From contig JALHRQ010000011.1 in the NCBI GenBank assembly GCA_022841375.1, positions 53,603 to 117,602 of the forward strand: DNA of 64,000 bases. The letters run 5' to 3'. This DNA is from Burkholderiales bacterium (GTDB lineage: Bacteria; Pseudomonadota; Gammaproteobacteria; Burkholderiales; SG8-41). Both the position numbers and the translations under genes were made by a program. Under the pieces are notes generated by a model. It was not told the origin of the DNA and made no database searches. It saw only the letters and a list, made by a program, of their open reading frames with translations. The number at the start of each line of letters is the position of its first letter. Position 1 is the first letter of the stretch. Of the stretch, positions 9,101 to 17,655 are shown piece by piece.

Positions 9101-11848
9101 GCGCTGCGCGATTACGCCGCATCACTGGGCGCGCCGCCGGGGATACCCACAACGCAGCGCGCCGCAGCGCGGCACGGCAACTCAATCAGCGTCAGCCATG
9201 CCCGCGAACACAACCTCAAAAACATCAGCGTCGATATTCCGCGCGGCAAATTCACCGTCGTCACCGGCGTATCGGGCAGCGGCAAATCGACGCTGGCCTT
9301 CGACATTGTGTTTGCGGAAGGCCAGCGGCGTTATCTCGAATCGCTGAACGCCTATGCACGCCAGTTCGTACAGTCGGCGGCGCGGCCCGAAGTCGATGCG
9401 ATCTACGGCATCCCGCCAACCGTGGCGATTGAGCAGCGCACCAGCCGCGGCGGCCGCCGCAGCACGGTGGCGACACTGACCGAGATTTATCATTTCCTGC
9501 GCCTGCTGTATGTGAAGCTGGGCACGCAGTACTGCCCGGACTGCGATGTCGCTATCGAGCCACAGAGCATCGACCAGATCACCGCGCGCATCATGAAAGA
9601 GTGCCGCAACGACCGTATCGGGCTGCTCGCGCCGCTAGTGGTCAATCGCAAGGGTTATTACACCGACCTCGCCAAGTGGGCCGCGGGCAAGGGCCACACC
9701 CATCTCCGGGTCGACGGCGAATTCATTCCGACCTCACCGTGGCCGCGGCTGGCGCGATTCCAGGAACACAGCATCGAATTGCCGGTTGCCGACATTCGCG
9801 TCAAACCGGAAAACGAAGCAGCACTGCGCGCGGGCCTCGCCGCAGCTCTGGAACACGGCAAGGGCGTGGTGCATGTGCTGGGCGGCCTTGATACGCTGGC
9901 TGATGCGATGGCGAAAAAGGATGCACGTCGCATCAAGCTCAGCGAAACCGTTTATTCGGTGAAGCGCGCCTGTCCGTCGTGCAACAAAAGTTTTCCGGAA
10001 CTCGATCCTCGGTTGTTTTCATACAACTCCAAACACGGCTGGTGCGCGACCTGTTTCGGCACCGGGCTGTCGCTGGAAAAAGTGGATTGGGACGAAGAAC
10101 GCGAAAAAACCGGCACCGAAGAGCATGTGCTGGATTCGTGGCTGAACTGGCTGGAAGTCGACGAGCCCTGCCCGACCTGCAGCGGCAAACGACTGAACCC
10201 GACCGCGCTGGCGGTGCGTTACCGCAAACGTTCAATCGCCGAACTGGCGGCGCTGCCGGTGGCAAAACTGGCGCGCGAATTCACTGATGTGTCGTTCAGC
10301 GGTCGTGAAGCGGCGATTGCGCGCGACATCGTCAGCGAAATCCGCAGCCGGCTGAGCTTTCTCGATGAAGTCGGTCTTGGTTATCTGGCACTCGACCGCG
10401 CCGCGCCGACGCTGTCGGGTGGCGAAGCGCAGCGTATTCGCCTTGCCGCGCAATTGGGATCGAATCTGCGCGGCGTTGCCTACATCCTCGATGAACCAAC
10501 CATCGGCCTGCATCCGCGCGACAATCAAATCCTGCTCAACACGCTGGCCAAGCTGCAGACCAAGGGAAATACCCTCATCGTGGTCGAACACGATGAAGAC
10601 ACCATCCGTCGTGCAGACCATGTGATCGATCTCGGACCGGGTGCAGGACGGTTGGGGGGTTACGTGGTTGCTGCAGGCACCGCCGCCGAATTGCAGGCCA
10701 ATCCGCAATCGGTGACCGGCCGTCTGCTGGCGCAACCGCTGCGGCATCCGCTGTATCCGCCGCGCAAGGTCGATGCCAAAACGCCGTCGCTGATCGTGCG
10801 CGATGCCCAGCTGCACAACCTGCTGCGCGTTAACGCACGCGTGCCGCTGGGCCGGCTGACGGTGGTGACGGGGGTATCGGGTTCGGGCAAATCGACGCTG
10901 GCGCGCGACGTGCTGCACGCCAACCTTGTCCGACTGGTCAACAACAAAACAAAATCATCAATAAAAACAACAGGCTGCAAAGAGGTTGCGGGCTGGGACG
11001 CGGTGGGTCGCGTGCTTGAAGTCGACCAGACGCCCATCGGCAAGACGCCGCGCTCCTGTCCCGCGACCTATGTCGGTTTCTGGGACACCATCCGCCGTCT
11101 GTATGCCGAAGCGCCGGAAGCGCGCATGCGCGGTTACACCGCAAGCCGATTTTCGTTCAACACCAAGGGTGGCCGCTGCGAAGCCTGCGAAGGCCAGGGC
11201 GTGCTGAAAATCGAGATGAGTTTCCTGCCCGACGTGAAGGTCCCCTGCGACGTCTGCGGCGGCAAACGCTTCGACGCGGAAACCCTGTCGGTGAAGTTCA
11301 AGGACAAATCCATCGGCGACATTCTGGCGCTGAGCATCGACGAAGCCGTCGATTTTTTCGCCGCGCATCCGCAGATTCATCATGCTCTGCGTCTGCTGCA
11401 GGATGTCGGCCTGGGTTACCTGACACTGGGCCAGCAAAGCCCGACGCTGTCCGGCGGCGAAGCCCAGCGCATCAAGCTGGTCACCGAACTGGCCAAGGTG
11501 CGCAGCAACAGCGGCGAAGATGCCGCGGCGCGGCCGGGCCGCGCCGGCGCGCAACGCCACACGCTGTATGTGCTCGATGAACCGACGGTGGGCCTGCACA
11601 TGGCCGACGTGGAGAAACTGATCCATGTGCTGCACCGGCTGGTCGATGCCGGCAATTCGGTGGTGGTGATCGAACACAACCTCGACGTCATGGCCGAAGC
11701 CGACTGGATCATCGACCTCGGTCCGGAGGGCGGCGACGGCGGCGGACGCATTGTTGCCGAAGGGCCGCCGGCAGAAGTCGTCAAAAAAGCCGCGCGTTCA
11801 CACACCGCGCGCATCCTCGGCGAGTTCCTGCGCGAGCGCGGCGCATGA
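6194..11848 (+). CDS. uvrA: double-length UvrA excinuclease subunit (two UvrA units in tandem)
   Basis: The protein has 1884 residues, twice a normal UvrA (about 940). Four ABC ATPase modules are visible, each with Walker A GVSGSGKS (near residues 38, 666, 1024 and 1559) and an LSGGE signature (near 514, 857, 1409 and 1752). Zinc-finger CxxC pairs occur in both halves (for example CPTCSGNGF with CPDCDGRRY, and CEACEGQG with CDVCGGKRF). UvrA recognises damaged DNA and loads UvrB in nucleotide excision repair; here one chain could mimic the UvrA dimer. Long UvrA proteins of this kind are known in betaproteobacteria. The ATG at 6194 is chosen because homology starts at once ([19 protein letters not shown]). 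A short AT-rich, Lys/Asn/Thr-rich insert lies near residues 1582-1597. Confidence 0.95.
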   Translation: MDIPEHERERIVIRGARQNNLKNLSLDVPLNELVVVTGVSGSGKSSLVFDTLYAEGQRRYVETFSPYARQFLDRQDRPQVDSIEGIPPAIAIDQVNPVRTSRSTVGTMTELNDHLKLLFARAAHLHCKGCGTQVSRDTPQTIFDALKARAQAAGDPRLAIAFPVPVPANFKADEVKTLLGVQGYTRFLSEEKTGFEVIQDRLRMANAERSRVVEALEAALKVGQGRINVHVLEADDANASSGTVWKYSADLHCAECDIHYAEPNPSLFSFNSPMGACDTCRGFGRVVGLDFGLVVPDESKSLRDGAVKPWQTPSNKECQDDLMKYARLRGIPVDKPWRELSVKEKRWVLDGEPEWENWRKSWPGIWYGVARFFKWLETKSYKMHVRVLLSKYRAYTECTTCGGARLKTDALLWRIGTAENAETALGQGEHRRTRYMPHGVKFSDAQLNTLPGLTVHDVMLLPLERTKTLFDALTLPAPLDEATDMLLGEIRTRLAYLNQVGLGYLTLDRQSRTLSGGEVQRINLTTALGTSLVNTLFVLDEPSIGLHPRDMGRVIGVMHKLRDAGNSLVVVEHDPQIMLAADRLLDIGPGPGSKGGEIVAFDTPAQLMKSRNSVTGRYLAGELSASEARMVKAPATKSPHIRIRGATEHNLKNVDADFPLERLVCITGVSGSGKSTLVQDVLYAALRKALGQPTEAPGKHDSLYGVDQISDVVMVDQSSIGRTTRSNPASYVGAFDTIRSRFSSAPLAQSRGYTAGTFSFNSGTGRCPTCSGNGFEHVEMQFLSDVYLRCPDCDGRRYRAEVLEITIAGKSIADVLELTVADALAFFNHAADIARALQPLVDVGLDYLKLGQPVPTLSGGEAQRLKLAGFLAEATSGGRNALGGKGKLFLFDEPTTGLHFDDVRKLLGAFHKLLLAGHSIIVIEHNLDVIRASDWIIDLGPEGGDAGGMIVCTGTPDVVSEHATSHTAKALRDYAASLGAPPGIPTTQRAAARHGNSISVSHAREHNLKNISVDIPRGKFTVVTGVSGSGKSTLAFDIVFAEGQRRYLESLNAYARQFVQSAARPEVDAIYGIPPTVAIEQRTSRGGRRSTVATLTEIYHFLRLLYVKLGTQYCPDCDVAIEPQSIDQITARIMKECRNDRIGLLAPLVVNRKGYYTDLAKWAAGKGHTHLRVDGEFIPTSPWPRLARFQEHSIELPVADIRVKPENEAALRAGLAAALEHGKGVVHVLGGLDTLADAMAKKDARRIKLSETVYSVKRACPSCNKSFPELDPRLFSYNSKHGWCATCFGTGLSLEKVDWDEEREKTGTEEHVLDSWLNWLEVDEPCPTCSGKRLNPTALAVRYRKRSIAELAALPVAKLAREFTDVSFSGREAAIARDIVSEIRSRLSFLDEVGLGYLALDRAAPTLSGGEAQRIRLAAQLGSNLRGVAYILDEPTIGLHPRDNQILLNTLAKLQTKGNTLIVVEHDEDTIRRADHVIDLGPGAGRLGGYVVAAGTAAELQANPQSVTGRLLAQPLRHPLYPPRKVDAKTPSLIVRDAQLHNLLRVNARVPLGRLTVVTGVSGSGKSTLARDVLHANLVRLVNNKTKSSIKTTGCKEVAGWDAVGRVLEVDQTPIGKTPRSCPATYVGFWDTIRRLYAEAPEARMRGYTASRFSFNTKGGRCEACEGQGVLKIEMSFLPDVKVPCDVCGGKRFDAETLSVKFKDKSIGDILALSIDEAVDFFAAHPQIHHALRLLQDVGLGYLTLGQQSPTLSGGEAQRIKLVTELAKVRSNSGEDAAARPGRAGAQRHTLYVLDEPTVGLHMADVEKLIHVLHRLVDAGNSVVVIEHNLDVMAEADWIIDLGPEGGDGGGRIVAEGPPAEVVKKAARSHTARILGEFLRERGA
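10955..10974 (-). repeat. copy of the TGTTTTTATT motif inside uvrA
   Basis: On the minus strand this stretch reads TGTTTTTATTGAT, the same 13 bases seen after two genes at 22187 and 55600. It lies in the AT-rich insert of the fourth ATPase module of uvrA, where the coding is Asn/Lys/Thr/Ser-rich. Confidence 0.5.
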
Positions 11849-12504
11849 ACCGTCGCACGTTACTCATCGCCCTGCTGCTGACCGCAGCATCGGCCTGGGC
11901 GCAAGCGCCGGAACGCGATCAGGCGCTGATTGCCGCCGCCGGCCGTGGCGACACCACCGCGGTTCAGCAGTCACTGAAAGAGGGCGCGTCGCTGCTGGCG
12001 CGCGATGGCGCAGGCCGTACCGCGCTGGTCGCGGCTGCCTACGGCAACCATGTCGACGCCGCGCGCGTTCTGCTGGAAGCCGGCGCCAGTCCCAATGTTC
12101 GTGACACTGTGGGACGCACCGCCTTCATGGTCGCCGCGGTTTACGGCCATCTCGAACTGTTGCGCCTGACACTGAAGCACGGCGCCGACATCCACACCCT
12201 GAACCAGTACGGCGGCACCGCGCTGATTCCGGCATCCCACTACGGCCATGTCGAGGTCGTGCGCGAACTGCTGAAGACCAAGATCAACGTCAACCACGTC
12301 AACCGACTCGGCTGGACCGCGCTGATCGAGGCAGTGATCCTCGGCGACGGCGAGGCCCGACACACCGAGATCGTGCGCCTGCTGCTGGCCCACGGCGCGG
12401 ATGCCGGCATCGCCGACCGCGACGGCGTGACGCCGCTGGCGCATGCGCGACGCCACGGCTACCGTGAAATCATCCGGCTGCTCGAAAAAACCGGCGCGCG
12501 CTGA
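11845..12504 (+). CDS. exported ankyrin-repeat protein
   Basis: A 219-residue protein with a signal peptide ([20 protein letters not shown]) followed by about five ankyrin repeats, seen as recurring units such as DGAGRTALVAAAYGNHVDAA, DTVGRTAFMVAAVYGHLELL, NQYGGTALIPASHYGHVEVV and DRDGVTPLAHARRHGYREII. Ankyrin repeats are protein-binding scaffolds, and export implies a periplasmic role; no partner can be named. The start overlaps the uvrA stop by four bases (ATGA), so translation is probably coupled to uvrA although a link to DNA repair is not expected for an exported protein. Confidence 0.9.
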   Translation: MNRRTLLIALLLTAASAWAQAPERDQALIAAAGRGDTTAVQQSLKEGASLLARDGAGRTALVAAAYGNHVDAARVLLEAGASPNVRDTVGRTAFMVAAVYGHLELLRLTLKHGADIHTLNQYGGTALIPASHYGHVEVVRELLKTKINVNHVNRLGWTALIEAVILGDGEARHTEIVRLLLAHGADAGIADRDGVTPLAHARRHGYREIIRLLEKTGAR

Positions 12505-12509
12505 GCCGG

Positions 12510-13118
12510 CTAGCTGCCGTGCTTGCCGACGCCGTGCTTCCCTATATTCCAGCCCAGTTTGACGAGGTGTTTTTCGCCGACTTCAACCGGTTCCTCCTCC
12601 AGCGGGGTCGCCATTGAATCGTTCCAGCGGTTGAGGAAACCGAACATCGCCACGCAACCGACGATTTCAACAATCTGGTTTTCGCTCCAGTGTTTAAGGG
12701 CGCGGTCCATCAGTTCGTCGCTCACATCGTTCGGCTGCGACGCCGCGGCCAGCGCCAGGTCCAGTGCAACGCGCTCGGCTTCGCTGAACAAGGGGCTGCT
12801 GCGGTATTCCCATACCGCTTCCATTTTTTGCTCGTCCACGCCCAGCCGGAGCGCCGCCCCGGCAGTGTGCGCCATTCAATAACTGCAGCCGTGCGCCTTG
12901 CTGGCAATGTGCGCGATCAGGCGCTTGAGGCTGACGGACACTTCACCTTCCGGATCCCAGACCGCAGCCGCCATGGCGGCCAGCGCCTTCACCAGCTTGG
13001 GTTTGCGCTGCAGGATCAGTACGCTGTTGGGCACAAAGCCCAGCGCTTTGAGATAAACCTTCCACGAATCCGCGAGCTCGGGAACAGCGTCGATCGGTAA
13101 CGGCTGCAGACGGGCCAT
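12510..13118 (-). CDS. AhpD-like/carboxymuconolactone decarboxylase family protein with in-frame TGA, probable selenoprotein (CxxU)
   Basis: The reading frame from the ATG at 13118 (AAGGAG seven bases upstream) meets TGA at 12878-12876 and continues in the same frame without further interruption to 12510, for 202 residues if TGA is read as an amino acid. The protein matches the carboxymuconolactone decarboxylase/AhpD-like family, with LIAHIASKAHGCSY before the TGA and MAHTAGAALRLGV after it, then VWEYRSSPLFSEAERVALDL and GFLNRWNDSMATPLEEEP. In this family the position is the second Cys of CxxCxxH, so the codon gives C78-S-Y-U81-M-A-H84. A hairpin with the geometry of a bacterial SECIS follows the TGA. 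Such proteins are thiol peroxidases or disulfide reductases. The alternatives are a nonsense mutation of TGC/TGT or a sequencing error; the exact placement on a redox Cys and the absence of other damage favour selenocysteine. Confidence 0.8.
12845..12863 (-). promoter_or_regulatory. SECIS-like hairpin downstream of the in-frame TGA
   Basis: In the mRNA sense, GCCGGG at 12863-12858 pairs with UCCGGC at 12850-12845 (five Watson-Crick pairs plus one G-U) around a 7-base loop GCGGCGC. Eighteen bases separate the UGA from the loop and the loop begins with G. Both features fit the published rules for bacterial SECIS elements (loop roughly 16-37 bases from UGA, a G in the first two loop positions). 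An outer CAC/GUG pairing can extend the stem. This is visual pairing, not a computed fold. Confidence 0.55.
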
Positions 13119-13148
13119 CAATGTTCTCCTTGGGTTTCAGGTTGGTCC

Positions 13149-13179
13149 ATTATAGACAGCGCAGACGGCCGTTTATAAT
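13149..13179. promoter_or_regulatory. divergent -10 boxes between the AhpD-like gene and pirin
   Basis: A perfect TATAAT lies on the minus strand at 13154-13149 and another on the plus strand at 13174-13179, both correctly placed for the divergent genes. Neither has a good -35 box, so dependence on an activator is possible. Start points are not mapped. Confidence 0.5.
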
Positions 13180-13212
13180 CAACAACATTCCACCCGCAAA
13201 GCCAACGCCATC

Positions 13213-14079
13213 GTGATCAGTCAAACTCTGCAGGCGCATACCAAAGACCTCGGTGACGGTTTTGAGGTGCGGCGTCTGTTGCCGGCCGCGACGCGACGCA
13301 CCATCGGTCCATTCATTTTTTTTGATCACATGGGTCCGGTGCGTTTCAATCCAGGCCAGGCCGTCGATGTGCGGCCGCATCCGCATATCGGGCTGGCCAC
13401 GGTGACTTACCTGTTCGAAGGCGCGCTGATGCACCGCGACAGCCTGGGTTTCGTGCAGCGCATTACACCCGGCGACGTCAACTGGATGACCGCGGGACAC
13501 GGCATTGTCCACTCCGAGCGCAGCCCCGACGACGAACGCAACACTGCACGCGGCCTGCACGGTATTCAGGTGTGGATTGGCCTGCCGCAAGCGGATGAAC
13601 AGACCGCGCCATCGTTCACTCACCACCCAAAAGCCACGCTGCCGCGGCTCACCCTTCCTGCTGCGAAACTGCGATTGATTGCCGGCAAGGGCTGGGGGCT
13701 GCGCGCACCGGTACAGACCTTTTCGCCGATGTTTTATGCAGCCATCGAAGCCGGCGGCGCCACGCAGTTTGATCTGCCCTCGGAATATGCCGAACGCGCG
13801 ATTTACGTGGTTGACGGCGATGTCAGCGTCGGCGGCATCAGCATTGTGCCGCGCACGGTCGCGATGTTTGCGCCGGACGTGCCGGTTACGGTCCATACCG
13901 GCGGCGCGGCGCGCATCATGGCCTTCGGTGGTGCGCCGCTGGACGGCGAACGCCATGTGTCGTGGAATTTTGTCGCCAGCAGCCGGGAACGGATTGATGA
14001 GGCGCGCACGCAATGGCGCGAACAACGTTTTCCGGGCGTTCCCGGGGAAACCGAATTCATTCCCCTGCCCGAGCGGTAA
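13213..14079 (+). CDS. pirin family protein
   Basis: A 288-residue bicupin protein. The N-terminal cupin has the pirin metal-binding signature RPHPHIGLATVTYLFEG and the second half GHGIVHSER, supplying the His, His, His and Glu ligands. The C-terminal cupin includes IYVVDGDVSVGG and ends ERIDEARTQWREQRFPGVPGE. Some bacterial pirins oxidise quercetin and others bind regulators, so the role here is open. The start is a GTG at 13213, the first start in frame with the family N-terminus. It is divergent from the AhpD-like gene, suggesting possible shared redox control. Confidence 0.9.
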   Translation: MISQTLQAHTKDLGDGFEVRRLLPAATRRTIGPFIFFDHMGPVRFNPGQAVDVRPHPHIGLATVTYLFEGALMHRDSLGFVQRITPGDVNWMTAGHGIVHSERSPDDERNTARGLHGIQVWIGLPQADEQTAPSFTHHPKATLPRLTLPAAKLRLIAGKGWGLRAPVQTFSPMFYAAIEAGGATQFDLPSEYAERAIYVVDGDVSVGGISIVPRTVAMFAPDVPVTVHTGGAARIMAFGGAPLDGERHVSWNFVASSRERIDEARTQWREQRFPGVPGETEFIPLPER

Positions 14080-14142
14080 AATCACCGCACTGCCGTTTGT
14101 TTCATTCGACTTATTCCCTGTTTCAACGTTGATGGAGTCCCC

Positions 14143-14775
14143 TTGAACCTTAGTTCTCTGCGCCAGGAATACATGCGCGCCAGCCTCAACGAGACCGATG
14201 TTGCGGCCGATCCGTTTCCGCAGTTCCAGAAATGGTTCGACGAAGCGGTGCGCGCCGAATCACCAATGGTCAATGCCATGACCCTGGCCACGGTCGGCGA
14301 CGACGGCGCCCCCTCGGCCCGCATCGTGCTGTTGAAAGGCATCGATGCCAACGGCTTCGTGTTCTACACCAACTATCTCAGTCGCAAGGGCCGCGAACTC
14401 GCGGCCAATCCGCGCGCGACGCTGCTGTTCCACTGGACTGATCTGGAGCGCCAAGTGCGTATCGACGGCCGCATCGAAAAAGTTACGGCTGCGGAATCGG
14501 ATGAATACTTCTCCAGCCGTCCGCTGGGCAGCCGTCATGCCGCAATCGCATCGCCACAGAGCGAGGTGGTTACCAGCCGCGCCGTGCTGGAAGCGCGTTT
14601 TGCCGCTGCGGCGGCAGATCATGGCGAAATGCCAGCACGTCCGGCACATTGGGGCGGCTATCGGGTTATACCGTCTCGACTCGAGTTTTGGCAGGGCCGG
14701 CCCAGCCGGCTGCATGATCGTTTGTTGTATACGCGCACAGGGGGCAGCTGGACGCTTTCCCGGCTCGCGCCCTGA
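14143..14775 (+). CDS. pdxH: pyridoxamine 5'-phosphate oxidase
   Basis: A 210-residue FMN enzyme that oxidises pyridoxine or pyridoxamine 5'-phosphate to pyridoxal phosphate in vitamin B6 synthesis and salvage. Family features are the N-terminal [67 protein letters not shown] and the C-terminal RLAP end. The start is a TTG at 14143 with GGAG five bases before it; the nearby ATG at 14132 runs straight into a stop. Length and motifs are complete. Confidence 0.95.
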   Translation: MNLSSLRQEYMRASLNETDVAADPFPQFQKWFDEAVRAESPMVNAMTLATVGDDGAPSARIVLLKGIDANGFVFYTNYLSRKGRELAANPRATLLFHWTDLERQVRIDGRIEKVTAAESDEYFSSRPLGSRHAAIASPQSEVVTSRAVLEARFAAAAADHGEMPARPAHWGGYRVIPSRLEFWQGRPSRLHDRLLYTRTGGSWTLSRLAP

Positions 14776-14788
14776 CTACGGGACCGCC

Positions 14789-15688
14789 TTGCCCGCGCCA
14801 TTGTCAGCACGCGCCTGGGAATCGCTCCTGGCGTGGTATTTCGTATCGGTTTGGGGCTCCGGCTTTCTCGCCACCAAGATCGGGCTGCAGCACGCCCCGC
14901 CATTCACATTCCTGTCGCTGCGTTTTGCCTTCGGCATCTTATGCATGACCCTCCTGGTGATCGTGCTGAAGCCGCGCTGGCCGGCAACACGCGTCGAATT
15001 CGGCCACGTCATCGTCGCCGGATTGCTGATGCATGCGGTGCATCTCGGCGGCAGCCACTATTCACAGTATCTGGGACTGTCCGCAGGTATTACCGCGGTG
15101 CTGCTGTCGGTGCAGCCCTTGCTGACAGCCCTTTTTGCCGGACGCTGGATGCGCGAGCGCCTGAGCGCCGTGCAATGGCTGGGCATTGCCATCGGACTGG
15201 CCGGCGTCACGCTGATCGTCTGGCACAAGATTGATGTGCGCGAAGCGACGCTGGGCGCGCTGACAGCGGTGGCGATCTCCGTCACCGGCGTCACCGCAGG
15301 CACGTTGTATCAACGGGTGTATTGCCCTGTCGTCGATCTCCGTGCCGCTGCGCTCTTGCAATTCGTCAGCACTTTCATCGTGCTGGCGCCACTCGCATGG
15401 CTGGTTGAAGGCGCCGCGGTGCGCTGGTCGTGGACGCTCGCCGGCGTCATCGTGTTCCTGGTGATCGGCGCCTCGCTCCTCGCCGTCAACGCCTTCCATA
15501 CGCTGATGCGCCGCGGTCAGGCGACAAAAGTCACCAGCCTGATTTACCTGACGCCGATTTTTGCCGTGGCCCTGGAATTGCTGATGTTTGATGTGCTGCC
15601 TTCGGTGGTATCACTGGCGGGCATTGTCATCACCTGCCTGGGCGTGGCAATGGTGTCGTGGGCACGACCAGGCCGGGCTGCATCATGA
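14789..15688 (+). CDS. EamA/DMT family transporter
   Basis: About 299 residues with ten predicted membrane helices in two EamA repeats. The first begins LLAWYFVSVWGSGFLATKIG and the second follows GALTAVAISVTGVTAGTLYQ; the family segment LSAGITAVLLSVQPLLTALF is present. Such proteins export small metabolites. The start is uncertain: TTG at 14789 gives a short cytosolic N-terminus and lies 14 bases past pdxH, and TTG at 14801 is an alternative. Its stop overlaps the next start as ATGA, so it is in an operon with the MFS gene. Confidence 0.85.
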   Translation: MPAPLSARAWESLLAWYFVSVWGSGFLATKIGLQHAPPFTFLSLRFAFGILCMTLLVIVLKPRWPATRVEFGHVIVAGLLMHAVHLGGSHYSQYLGLSAGITAVLLSVQPLLTALFAGRWMRERLSAVQWLGIAIGLAGVTLIVWHKIDVREATLGALTAVAISVTGVTAGTLYQRVYCPVVDLRAAALLQFVSTFIVLAPLAWLVEGAAVRWSWTLAGVIVFLVIGASLLAVNAFHTLMRRGQATKVTSLIYLTPIFAVALELLMFDVLPSVVSLAGIVITCLGVAMVSWARPGRAAS

Positions 15689-16812
15689 CCATCCGTTTTG
15701 TGCTGCTGCTGACTGTGATCCTGCATCTGGCGTTCGCCGGCAGCCGGGTCACGCTGTCGCTGCTGGCGCTGCATCTGCAGGCGACGCCGCTGACGGTGGG
15801 CGTGCTGATTTCGCTGCTCGCCGCGGTGCCGCTGGTCTTTGCGGTCGGCTGGGGGCGCACCATTGACCGCATCGGCGTGCGCAAGCCGCTGCTGATCGGC
15901 GCCTGTCTGGTGCTGGGCGCGCTGCTGCTCGCGGCGGCGTTGCCGCGCATTGAAGTGCTGTTTATTGTCAGCGCGGTCGCCGGCAGCGGTTTCATGCTGG
16001 TGCATATCTGCGTCAACCAGGTCGCCGGGCTCCTCGGCACGCCGGAGCAGCGGTCGCGCAATTTCAGCCTGCTCGCATTGGCGTTCTCGACTTCCGGCTT
16101 TCTCGGACCGACGATTTCGGGTTTTGCCATTGACCTGATCGGTCACCGGCTGACCTTTCTGCTGCTCGGCGGCAGTACGGCAATCGGCATTGTGCTGATG
16201 CTGCTGTGGCCGATCCGAATGCCTGCGCACCCGGCATCCGCGACTGGTCATGACCACAAGCGGGTTGGCGATCTGTTCCGCATCCGCGGCCTGCGCCGTG
16301 CATTTGTCGCCAGCGCGGTGCTGTCGATGGCCTGGGACCTGTTCACCTTCGTCACGCCGATCCATGGCACGCGGCTGGGCCTGTCGGCATCGATGATCGG
16401 ACTGATTCTCGGTTCGTTCGGCGCGGCAATTTTCCTGATACGCCTGGTGCTGCCGGCAATCGTGCACCGGCTGAGCGAGTGGCCGCTGCTGATCGGCGGC
16501 ATGCTCGCCACCGGGGTGGCAATGATCATCTTTCCGCTGATCAACAGCGTGTCGCTGCTGATGGCGGTGGCGTTCATGCTGGGGCTGGCGATCGGCGGCA
16601 CGCAGCCGATGATCATGTCGCTGCTCTACAACACGGCGCCACCGGGACGCGGCGGCGAGGTGGTCGGCGTACGCACTTTCCTGCTCAACCTGACGCAGGC
16701 GGGGATGCCGCTGCTGTTCGGCGTCGTCGGCAGCACGATGGGCATGACGCCGGTATTCTGGACCATGGCTGCGGTGCTGCTGCTCGGCGCTGCTTACACC
16801 AGCCGCCGTTAG
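15685..16812 (+). CDS. major facilitator superfamily transporter
   Basis: A 375-residue protein with about twelve membrane helices. The loop between helices 2 and 3 reads GRTIDRIGVRKPLL, a version of the MFS G-x-x-x-D-R-x-G-R/K motif. The second half repeats the pattern after the central loop near HPASATGHDHKRVGDLFRIRG, which carries several His. Function is likely drug or metabolite efflux, but the substrate is not recognisable. The ATG at 15685 overlaps the upstream stop by four bases. Confidence 0.87.
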   Translation: MTIRFVLLLTVILHLAFAGSRVTLSLLALHLQATPLTVGVLISLLAAVPLVFAVGWGRTIDRIGVRKPLLIGACLVLGALLLAAALPRIEVLFIVSAVAGSGFMLVHICVNQVAGLLGTPEQRSRNFSLLALAFSTSGFLGPTISGFAIDLIGHRLTFLLLGGSTAIGIVLMLLWPIRMPAHPASATGHDHKRVGDLFRIRGLRRAFVASAVLSMAWDLFTFVTPIHGTRLGLSASMIGLILGSFGAAIFLIRLVLPAIVHRLSEWPLLIGGMLATGVAMIIFPLINSVSLLMAVAFMLGLAIGGTQPMIMSLLYNTAPPGRGGEVVGVRTFLLNLTQAGMPLLFGVVGSTMGMTPVFWTMAAVLLLGAAYTSRR

Positions 16813-16858
16813 ATGGGATTGGCGGTGCTTCCAAAGCGTAAAAGCAGGACGGAAAAGC

Positions 16859-16886
16859 AAAAAAAACGGGGCGCTTGGGCGCCCCG
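16859..16886 (-). terminator. rho-independent terminator of the SWIB gene
   Basis: On the minus strand a perfect 8-base stem (CGGGGCGC with GCGCCCCG, loop CCAA) is followed at once by eight T residues. It lies 21 bases past the SWIB stop. On the plus strand the hairpin has no T-run, so it terminates mainly the minus-strand transcript. Confidence 0.9.
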
Positions 16887-16907
16887 CTCTTCATAGCGAA
16901 AAACCGC

Positions 16908-17222
16908 TTATTTCAGATGCTTGTTGACCAGTTTGGTCATTTCAAACATCGACACCTGTTTCTTGCCGCCGAAAACTTCTTTCAGTTTCTCGTCAGCATT
17001 GATGTTGCGGCGGTTCTTGCTGTCTTGCAGGCCGTGCTTCTTGATGTAGGCCCAGATTTTCTTGGTGACTTCGGTACGCGGCTGTGCGCCGCTGCCGATC
17101 ACTGCTCCGAGCGCTGCGCTCGGCTGCATCGGTTTCATGAATGCGGCATTGGGTTTACGTTTCGCCGCGGCCTTCTTTTTCTTAGCAGCAGGTTTCTTGG
17201 TAGCTTTTTTCTTTGCAGCCAT
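16908..17222 (-). CDS. SWIB/MDM2 domain protein with Lys-rich N-terminal tail
   Basis: A 104-residue protein. The first 25 residues are Ala/Lys/Pro-rich (MAAKKKATKKPAAKKKKAA and on), like histone H1 tails. The rest is a SWIB domain: MQPSAALGAVIGSGAQPR, then KKIWAYIKKHGLQDSKNRR, then ADEKLKEVFGGKKQVSMFEM ending with LVNKHLK. SWIB domains are best known from chromatin remodelers but occur as stand-alone small proteins in many bacteria; a role in DNA binding or nucleoid organisation is inference. The ATG at 17222 has GGAGAT upstream. A tandem repeat lies just upstream and a clear terminator downstream, so it is monocistronic. Confidence 0.93.
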   Translation of the reverse strand: MAAKKKATKKPAAKKKKAAAKRKPNAAFMKPMQPSAALGAVIGSGAQPRTEVTKKIWAYIKKHGLQDSKNRRNINADEKLKEVFGGKKQVSMFEMTKLVNKHLK

Positions 17223-17655
17223 CGATGGATCTCCCGTTAGGTGACTGAATATAAGTACTGAATACAAGTAATGAGTACAGAGTTCAGGTTAGTCTGCTTT
17301 GCCGTGTATTGCACGGTGTCGAGAGAATGCCGAGGGAAAATGCCTTTGTCAACGCTTTTCCAGAGGGAAAACCAGCCGGTACCGCAGGGAAAATGTCCGC
17401 GCGTACCCAAACGGAATGCCGTCAGAATCCCGTCAGGATGTAATTCGTTTGAATCCGCGCGCGGCTCGCCGCACAATAGCAAGCCCCCGACGGCAGCTCC
17501 GGGCACCATGATCGCGGTGCAAGAGCAGAAACAAATCAATGACCTAGTAGAGGAACTTGAATTGTCTGTCTGCATCATTGGCGTTCCATGTTCAGGCCGC
17601 GCTGCGTTGCCGCACGGTGACACACGACGCCGCCACTCCGGGTAAGCTCCCATCC
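17223..17655. other. 433-base intergenic region between the divergent SWIB and DUF72 genes
   Basis: Apart from the 13-base tandem repeat at its left end, I see no gene. Short similar words recur (AGGGAAAATG near 17335 and 17390, AGGGAAAAC near 17365). Open frames on both strands lack family resemblance and good ribosome binding sites. The region should hold the divergent promoters, but no convincing -35/-10 pair was found. Confidence 0.5.
17245..17270. repeat. 13-base tandem repeat upstream of the SWIB gene
   Basis: CTGAATATAAGTA is followed directly by CTGAATACAAGTA (12 of 13 identical), and a third, weaker unit may extend to 17283. It lies 23-48 bases upstream of the SWIB start, where a promoter or operator would be expected; the unit is AT-rich against GC-rich surroundings. 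Confidence 0.6.

Noticed and set aside
12510..12875. A separate gene starting at the ATG at 12875, directly after the TGA.
   Set aside because: It would begin in the middle of the conserved CxxCxxH motif and lacks its own ribosome binding site; the upstream half supplies the rest of the same family domain in the same frame.
15544..16860. A long minus-strand frame (over 430 codons) opposite the MFS transporter gene.
   Set aside because: It is rich in His, Gln and Arg with no family resemblance, as expected for the complement of a GC-rich membrane-protein gene.
17271..17645. A 124-residue plus-strand frame between the SWIB and DUF72 genes.
   Set aside because: It has no recognisable domain, mixed composition, and starts inside the tandem repeat region without a ribosome binding site.
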